A DNA stretch of 64,000 bases from Ehretia macrophylla (Eukaryota > Streptophyta > Magnoliopsida > Boraginales > Ehretiaceae), in assembly GCA_037974665.1 (NCBI GenBank), contig CM075766.1, forward strand, positions 52,212,569 to 52,276,568, in the 5' to 3' direction. Under the pieces are notes generated by a model. That model searched no databases, was not told the origin of the DNA, and saw only the letters and a list, made by a program, of their open reading frames with translations. A program made the position numbers and the translations under genes. Shown here in pieces: positions 57,404-64,000 of this stretch (the first letter of the stretch is position 1; every line of letters starts with the position of its first letter).

Positions 57404-59876
57404 TGTGATACCCTGAACCTGGCATGTATTCAATAGCATTTAAAGTTCATTTAAATTGCATTTTATTGACCTTTCACCTTCTTTGACCAAACTAGTTGAC
57501 TTTTCATCTACATTGACCAACTAGGACAAGGTGGGAATTTTTGAAATGTTTAATAAAAGGCAAACTTGGGATTAGAAATAAAAAAAATGCAATGTTAAGT
57601 TAGTCAAATTTTGGGTCAACTTTAGAATTAAATCTGAACCAATTGGGGAAGAGTTAGGTAGCAAATTATATATGGTTGGAAAGCTCTATGAGTCTAGTTT
57701 CTGAGGCTTCAAACCGTTCGTAAATTGGAGTTTTCTAGAAGAAGTTATGGCCGTTTTCGTAAGGTCGCGCATAGCTGTTTTGGTTTAGCGGGTTGACCGA
57801 ATTTTGACCTTTGACATCTTGTCATTTTTTTTTCTAAATAAGCAGAATGCACACGAAAAAAATAGACAAAAAAGGCTTGAAACCATGAGGAAAAGAAGGA
57901 GAAAAAAAAGAATAAAATCTCAACTTCAAATCTTCGATTCTTCGCGTGGGCTTGTGCGGGGTGGTTTTCGAGGCACTCTACAAGGTTTTCCTAGCGTCTA
58001 GGAGCTTCTAAGGTGAGGGTTTCATCGTTATTTGCGCATTTGAAATATTTGTATCTAAACTTTAATTTTTGGATTTTATGCGTAGATTGTTGTTTTAATC
58101 GTTTTGTTGCTTAAAGAATGTTCCTTGTTGATTGTAGAACATGTATTTATAGCTTTTTAACATTTTCTGCGGTTAAATATTGGAATTGAAATATAAATTG
58201 TGTGATGAATAGTAAATTATGAATAGTAAACCCCCGTTTCGATGAAGTTGCTCCGTTACGCGTTCTGTTGATGTAGGAAGATGCTAGATATGCTAGAATG
58301 CCTAAATGTATGGTTTAATTGGAATGTATAATGGAAAAATGGAGAAAAACGGCTTAGTGAAAGTCGGGGTCGTTTAGGTCGAGTTTGGAATTTTCTCGTT
58401 TTACGTGTTGGCATTGTTTCGGGAGGCCATGGAAGCACTTTTGGTGCGATTATGGCATTGGTTGGGTGTTTGGTTGGTATAGTTGTAGTTCAAACGAGCA
58501 AAGGGGAAAATCGGGGCTTTGCGCGAATTCTAGGGTAAAGTAGGGTTTCGGGGTCCTTGGACGTGCCTTATGGTGACCTAGGAGGATTGGCGAAGTCGGT
58601 TTCCAGAACTCGTGGCTCGTTTGGAAATGGTAGTGTTTTGATAGTTGGGGCCGATTTGTAATTTTGCTTGTTATCTTGATATTATGCCTATAGAATGCTT
58701 AGGGTTGCTTGATATACTTGTTTAATTGGTGTTATTGTTGCTTATTATTGCTTGTTATGCTTGAAAAGTTAGTTGAATGCTAGTATTAATTGTGATTGCT
58801 TGTTATCTCGTTTGTTGTCACTAGTTTGTATTGTTGTGCTATCGCTCGTTTATTGCCTTGTATCGAGTTTTGCATTGCATAGTGTCAGCACGTGAGTGAT
58901 GGGCCTCTCTGGGTAGCCTCGGGTTGCCAGTGTTGGTTGCTCTAGCTCCGTAGCTATTCCCTCTTCTCGCTTGGGCTGCCTCCCAGGGAGATTTGGGTCG
59001 TAGATTGATGGATACTTCCGGGGTATTCCAAACTGGTGTTATAAGGTGGATGCGCGCTTATTGTCATCGTTGTCAACATCAAGCTCGAGATTGATGTATC
59101 GCTCGTGAAATGGTACATTGCTCGTATGAGTGAACCATAGCCTTCAAAGTGTGGTATAGCTTTGAATGGTTGTGTTAATGCTTTCAGTAATTGCTTATTG
59201 TATTGATTATTTGTTTTGATTGCTTATTTATCAATTATATTGCTTAACTGTCTTATTTGCATTGCACGACTTTCTTTCTCTCCAATTCGATATCTGTCTC
59301 GCCTTCACTGAGTATACGTGTTGTGTATACTCACTCCTCACCACCACATTTCAGGAAATGCCATGTTAGCTGGAAAGTTCGTGATTTCGTGAAAGTCCGT
59401 GCTTGAAGAGTTGTCCTGCGTGACTATGTGACTTGAGTTGTCAAAGTTGTAAAGTTATATGCTTTTATGTATTATATGTATTTAATGTTAAAGGGGATGT
59501 AATTTAAGTTTCACTAGATTATGTATTTAGTTAATGTAGCTTAACTTCAATGTATATTTGTAATGATAAAGGAAAAGAGATAGAAAGGTATGATAGTCTA
59601 GCTTATGATATAGGTTGGTGTAGTTTAATTGCCAAGCTTGAATGTATATTTACTTGGGTTTTGCTGCTTGTGAACCAAGGCTCGGATGGCCTTGAGGTGG
59701 TTGAATGTTTGGACATGGTATTGGTCCACTTATATGTTGTCGCAGGTTTTACTTTTTGCCTAGGAACAGGGGAGACTCCGTCCGTTTTCCCTGAAAATTT
59801 ATGCCCGGGTTTGGTTTGGGTTGTGTTTAGATCGATTGATAGAACTCCCGGTCTCGAGAGGGATCGGGGTATTACA
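57404..59876 (+). mobile_element. Solo LTR, mosaic E4-like / E3-like
   Basis: A 2473-bp LTR starting TGTGATACCCTGAACCTGGC and ending GGGATCGGGGTATTACA, flanked by the 5-bp duplication ACCAA (57399-57403 and 59877-59881). No internal region, so it arose by recombination between the two LTRs of a lost element. Roughly up to 58700 it resembles the E4 LTR (block GGCCATGGAAGCAC near 58421); after that it matches the E3 LTR. The window-start LTR shows a similar switch. Donor-like AAGGTGAGGG at 58010-58019, inverted repeat 59310-59332, acceptor-like TTTCAG at 59349-59354. Confidence 0.93.
59310..59332 (+). promoter_or_regulatory. Conserved LTR inverted repeat (solo LTR)
   Basis: Perfect arms GAGTATAC and GTATACTC around seven bases. 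Confidence 0.7.
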
Positions 59877-60222
59877 ACCAACCTCTCAGAACATCATACA
59901 ATCAAACTCCTCAACCAAACAATAATCAATGCCTCAATACCATTAACAACATACAACATAACCATATTATACAATAATCATTCTTAGACGATCCATCCAT
60001 AGTTATATGCCTCCGTTCCAACATATTACCTTAACTTCAACATAAATATCAAAATGGATTCTAAACCAACTTAACAACCTAGATCATAACAAAAGAAAGA
60101 CTACTAAGTTAGCATCATTTAGTTCATTATCTTTACTACTACTTATACATCATAAACTACAAAGTAAATGAAAGACATCTAGTTTAATATACAAGATAAT
60201 AGAGTATACAACATCTCAAGCA

Positions 60223-60324
60223 TCAAGGAAAAGACTCAGGCACATAAGACTCATCCACGTAAGGCACAATTTCCCCTTCTGGAGGCATGTACCCGTAATC
60301 TTGCTCAAGGACACCTGTATGCAT
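60223..60324 (-). other. Acidic LTR frame, E6 middle copy
   Basis: 102 bases ATG to TGA; reads MHTGVLEQDYGYMPP, EGEI, VPYVDESYVPESFP. Confidence 0.55.
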
Positions 60325-60339
60325 TCAATAATAGAGAGT

Positions 60340-60360
60340 GAGCTTATATAAAACAAGATC
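60340..60360 (-). promoter_or_regulatory. LTR inverted repeat (E6 middle), imperfect
   Basis: Arms GAGCTT and AAGATC at the conserved place; one pair of the six does not match. Confidence 0.5.
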
Positions 60361-60797
60361 AGTGAGGATCCGATAGATCTCTAACAGTATTTACTATACT
60401 CCTTGGAAATGATCCTTTGAGCAAGTAAACACACAAATAAACATCAATACAATATAAACACATAACTATAATGACCAATCGATAAAGGATACTCAATTTG
60501 GTGTAGCTCCAAACACCATCACGATCTCAACCATTCTTCTTGTAACTCCCCATTACTCACGCACCCGAGGTACCTCACTAGCCCCTTCCTCCATGATACC
60601 TCCGTCATGTGAGCTGGAGGTAGTCTCTGGTAGTCATGTCGTTATCAACCCGACAGCCCGATGCTGCCCGAGAGGTGACATACACATACCAAGACTCAAC
60701 AATAATAATAAACATCATTCACAGGACGACAATCTAGCAAAATAGCCTATCTCCGTGTTTATCAATCATCAATCAATAATCATCCATTTCCATCAAT

Positions 60798-60856
60798 GTA
60801 ACATTAATATAATCATCAATATAATCATCAATATAACATCAATATAACATCAATAT
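60798..60856 (+). repeat. ATCAATATAA microsatellite-like run
   Basis: Imperfect tandem units of ATCAATATAATC and ACATCAATATA inside the E6 middle LTR. The left E6 LTR has a shorter, looser version near 55120-55150. Confidence 0.75.
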
Positions 60857-62294
60857 TTAATTAAAGAACAAACAACTAAGGTAGATGACAAAGTAGGCCA
60901 TCCAACTTAACGTGCATGAAACATGTAATCTAACCCTAGTCTAACCATTAACAACTCACAATTCAATCACTCAAATACCACCCAATCAACTAAAGGCTCA
61001 ATTCAACAATTTAAAGAAAGACAACCTAAACTTCAAATAATCATATCTTACATTCTTCTAATCCAAACAACTCCAAATCAGTTTCAAATACTCACCCATT
61101 CTATCAACTACATTGGCCCTCTCGGAAACCAACCAAGACACATCAAAATCAAGCCCAACAACCCTAAAACCTCAATGCACCTAGGCTGAAATTTCCAGAT
61201 TTTCGCCCAAACATCGCAATTGAAAATTCGGCATTATAACGGCGTTACCACGTAATTAACAAACTTTTAGAAATCAACGGCAATTGATTCCAACCTCAAC
61301 AACTCAAGATATTCATCAAATGGCCAACCTATCAACTTTAAATACAAGAAAATATATAATTTCGCTATAATGGTTCTAATGTCGTAGTAATACACATAAA
61401 CGATCCCTAGCATGCGCTGAGCAATAATATAACTTCAAATTAACATTCTAACGGTTCAAAATGAAGTTATGAGAAAAAACATAAAATATGACTTTTGAGA
61501 TCTAGAATTTTACTCTCACCTTTGATGTGTTTTGAAGCTACAAAGATGATCAATGGATGCTCAAGAGGTGGAATCAAGCCTTGGTTGATGGAAATTGGCC
61601 TTGAATTGCAACTTTTAATGAAAATTTACTTTGAAAAAATGTTGAAAATGCTCTCAAGAAAAGCTATGGATTTTTGGCCACTTGTGTGTGCTTTGAGTGT
61701 GTTTTGTGTTGTTTTGGTAGGTGTTGATGATATATTATGCATATAAAGGCTTGGTCAAATAAAAAAATGCAAAGTCGAAGTAGTTTATTTAGTCCTTTAA
61801 TTGTTTTTCTAGTCTATTAATTCATTTCTTGAGTATTTCTTGCTCAACTATTAATTTAACACTTAAACTAATTCTAGACATTATATTTTAGGTGACGAAG
61901 AATGTTACATTAAAATAGTTTCACCCGAATCGGCTTAAAACTCGTTTTCTTGCAAAAGAAAGTGTAAAAATCATTAAAATTCTAAAACTGATTCCAAATC
62001 CGTTTTAATCAAACACGGGTCTATTAATACTCGATGACTAGGTTTTAAGACGTTTAAAACACCCCTATAAATATTTTAGCGAATAGGTGTTCAAAAATAC
62101 TATTTACCAAAACCGACGATAAAATTTCTTATTTCGTTTTTTATAAAAATTTCATGAATGCACACTTAGCTTGTATTAGAAGTATTAATCACATATTTAA
62201 CACATTCTAAGTCATATAACACATAAATAGGTCAATTCACGCAAAACGAGGTAAAGCACACAAATCGAGATAAAGCAAAATATGGGGTCTCACA

Positions 62295-63021
62295 TTCTCC
62301 CCCGTTAAAGAAATTTCGTCCCCGAAATTCTTACTTGAAGAACGGAAAAGATCTGGATACTGATGCTGCATCTGATCTCGCCTTTCCCAGGTAGTTTCCT
62401 CGATACCGTGATGCTTCCACAATACCTTGACCATCGGAATCTTCTTCGACCTCAACTCTCGTACCATCTGATCAAGAATACGAATCGGCTGCTCGTCATA
62501 GAGTCAGATTCTCACGAAGCTGTAGTGGCTCTGGCTCAAGAATATGAGAAGGATCCGGATTATATTTCCGCAAATTAGACACATGAAATACATCGTGGAC
62601 ATTAGAGAAATTCTCCGGTAAAGCCAACCAATATGCCAACTTGCCCACTCTGCCGGTAATCACAAATGGCCGCACAAACCTCGGACTCAGCTTACTACCT
62701 TTACCATAACGAGCAAACCCCTTACGAGGAGACAATCTCAAGAAAACGCAATCCCAGACTGCAAACTCCAAATCCCGACGACGCTTATCAGCATAACTCT
62801 TGAATCTACTCTGCGCCGTAAGCATTCTATGCCTGATCAACTGAACATTCTCAATCTTCTCTAGAAGCTCTGGCATAATAGTCGTATCAATAGTTTTCAT
62901 CTCCCCTACTTCATCCAAATACAAAGGTGAACGACACTTACGACCGTAAAGAGCTGCAAAAGGTGCCATCCCAATAGTAGCTTGATAACTATTGTTATAA
63001 GCAAACTCGGCAAGTGGTAGA
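62295..63021 (-). pseudogene. E6 integrase/chromodomain block 2
   Basis: Same extent and content as block 1: [46 protein letters not shown], and VLWKHHGIEETTWERR near the polypurine tract (62295-62305). It is broken; a remnant of integrase and the chromodomain-like tail only. Confidence 0.9.
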
Positions 63022-64000
63022 TGTCACGCCCCAACTCGACCCCACCTAAAATCAGTCAGGATGCAACGGAATTTTGGCAGTATAATGACAGTAACTAAGA
63101 CACCGAGGCTCTAAACCAACCTCTTAGAACATCATACAACCAAACTCCTCAACCAAACAATAATCAATGCCTCAATACCATTAGCAACATACAACATAAC
63201 CATATTATACAATAATTATTCCTAGACGATCCATTCATAGTTAAACGCCTCCGTTCCAACATATTACCTTAACTTCAACATACATATCAAAATGGATTCT
63301 AAACCAACTTAACAACCTAGATCATAACAAAAGAAAGACTACTAAGTTAGCATCAATTAGTTCATTATCTTTACTACAACTTATACATCATAAACTACAA
63401 AGTAAATGAAAGACAACTAGTTTAATATACAAGATAATAGAGTATTCAACATCTCAAGAATCAAGGACAAGACTCTGGCACATAAGACTCATCCACGTAA
63501 GGCACAATCTCCCCTTCTGGGGGCACGTATCCGTAATCTTGCTCAAGGACATCTGTATGCATGCAATAATAGAGAGTGAGCTTATATAAAACGAGCTCAG
63601 CGAGGATCCGATTGATCTCTAACAGTATTTACTATACTTATTGGAAATGATCCTTTGAGCAAGTAAACACACAAATAAACATCAATACAATATAAACACA
63701 TAACTATAATGACCAATCAATAAAGGATACTCAATTTGGTATAGCTCCAAACGCCATCACGATCTCAACCATTCTTCTTGTAACTCCCTATTACTCACGC
63801 ACCCGAGGTACCTCACTAGCCCCTCCCTCCATGACACCTCTGTCATGCGAGCTGGGGGTAGTCTCTGGTAGTTATGCCGTTATCAACCCGACAGCTCGAT
63901 GCTGCCCGAGATGTGGCACACACATACCAAGACTCAACAATAATAATAAACATCATTCATAGGACGACAATCTAGCAAAATTGCCTATCTCCCGGTTCAT
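63022..64000 (-). repeat. E6 right LTR, cut by window end
   Basis: The end-proximal 979 bases of a third E6 LTR (GGGGCGTGACA at 63022 on the minus strand), with acidic frame 63461-63562 and inverted repeat 63578-63598 (arms GAGCT and AGCTC). Close to the middle LTR. Confidence 0.9.
63461..63562 (-). other. Acidic LTR frame, E6 right copy
   Basis: 102 bases ATG to TGA; reads MHTDVLEQDYGYVPP, EGEI, VPYVDESYVPESCP. Compared with the E5 3' LTR copy, 10 of the 13 differing codons in the last 25 are synonymous. Confidence 0.55.

Larger units (their letters stand above)
57306..62294 (-). repeat. E6 middle LTR, interrupted by a solo LTR
   Basis: About 2.5 kb of E6 LTR text (57306-57403 and 59882-62294) around the insertion 57404-59876. 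Acidic frame at 60223-60324, inverted repeat 60340-60360, donor-like AAAGGTGAGAG (minus) near 61513-61523. Confidence 0.9.
54122..64000 (-). mobile_element. E6: chromovirus remnant array LTR-int-LTR-int-LTR
   Basis: Minus-strand remnants of the E5 family: LTR 54122-56579, integrase/chromodomain block 56580-57305, LTR 57306-62294 (with a solo LTR inside), a second such block 62295-63021, and LTR 63022 to beyond the window. The two integrase blocks have the same extent and both border an LTR end. The middle and right LTRs are closer to each other than to the left one (compare 59882-59960 and 63118-63200 with 54218-54300). Unequal recombination between LTRs or tandem duplication of a shortened element would give this pattern. 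gag, protease, reverse transcriptase and RNase H are absent. Confidence 0.88.

Noticed and set aside
1-64000. CRISPR array, bacterial operon or integron-like structure
   Set aside because: Repeats are LTRs, tandem duplications and microsatellites; there are no regular spacers and no bacterial genes.

Overview
This window looks like nuclear heterochromatin of a flowering plant. I see no intact host gene. It holds nested Ty3/gypsy LTR retrotransposons and about 14 kb of organelle-like DNA. The plant assignment rests on chromovirus-type pol genes with a C-terminal chromodomain-like tail, primer binding sites matching plant initiator-Met tRNA (TGGTATCAGAGC), LTRs of 2.3-2.8 kb with 5-bp target duplications, and a fragment of plastid-type 16S rRNA. 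I name the elements E1 to E6. All are old copies and are treated as fossils.

Layout. E1 (minus strand, about 5865-30044) is the oldest in the left half. It is a short-bodied, gag-pol-less element, and its left LTR was hit by three later elements. E2 (plus, from before base 1 to 5864) has two LTRs that do not match over their first part. E3 (plus, 6480-14043, target duplication CTATG) is a complete non-autonomous element of the same family as E1. E4 (minus, 16042-25549, target duplication AAATG) is a 9.5-kb gag-pol chromovirus. The right edge of E1 abuts organelle-like DNA (30045-40312, resuming at 50157-54121). That DNA contains a decayed plastid 16S piece and a 3.3-kb tandem duplication. E5 (plus, 40313-50156) is a 9.8-kb chromovirus sitting in the first copy of the duplication; the second copy keeps the matching empty site. 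From 54122 to the window end lies E6 (minus), a series LTR - integrase fragment - LTR - integrase fragment - LTR. Its middle LTR carries a solo LTR of the E1/E3-like group (57404-59876, target duplication ACCAA).

How the parts relate. E1, E2 and E3 carry no gag-pol but keep the same primer site type, polypurine tract and last few pol codons as E4, so an E4-like element is the likely source of their proteins. E5 and E6 form a second gag-pol family.

The most unusual signal is inside the LTRs. All LTR families carry, at the same relative place, a short inverted repeat whose arm sequence differs between families while the pairing is kept. It is followed by a splice-acceptor-like (A/T)CAG-G and a short reading frame. 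In the E5/E6 family this is a 33-codon acidic frame present at identical length in all five LTR copies, and the differences are mostly synonymous. A GTGAG donor-like site lies 1.1-1.4 kb upstream in the same LTRs. Together these suggest a conserved, possibly spliced and translated module inside the LTR that I do not recognise.
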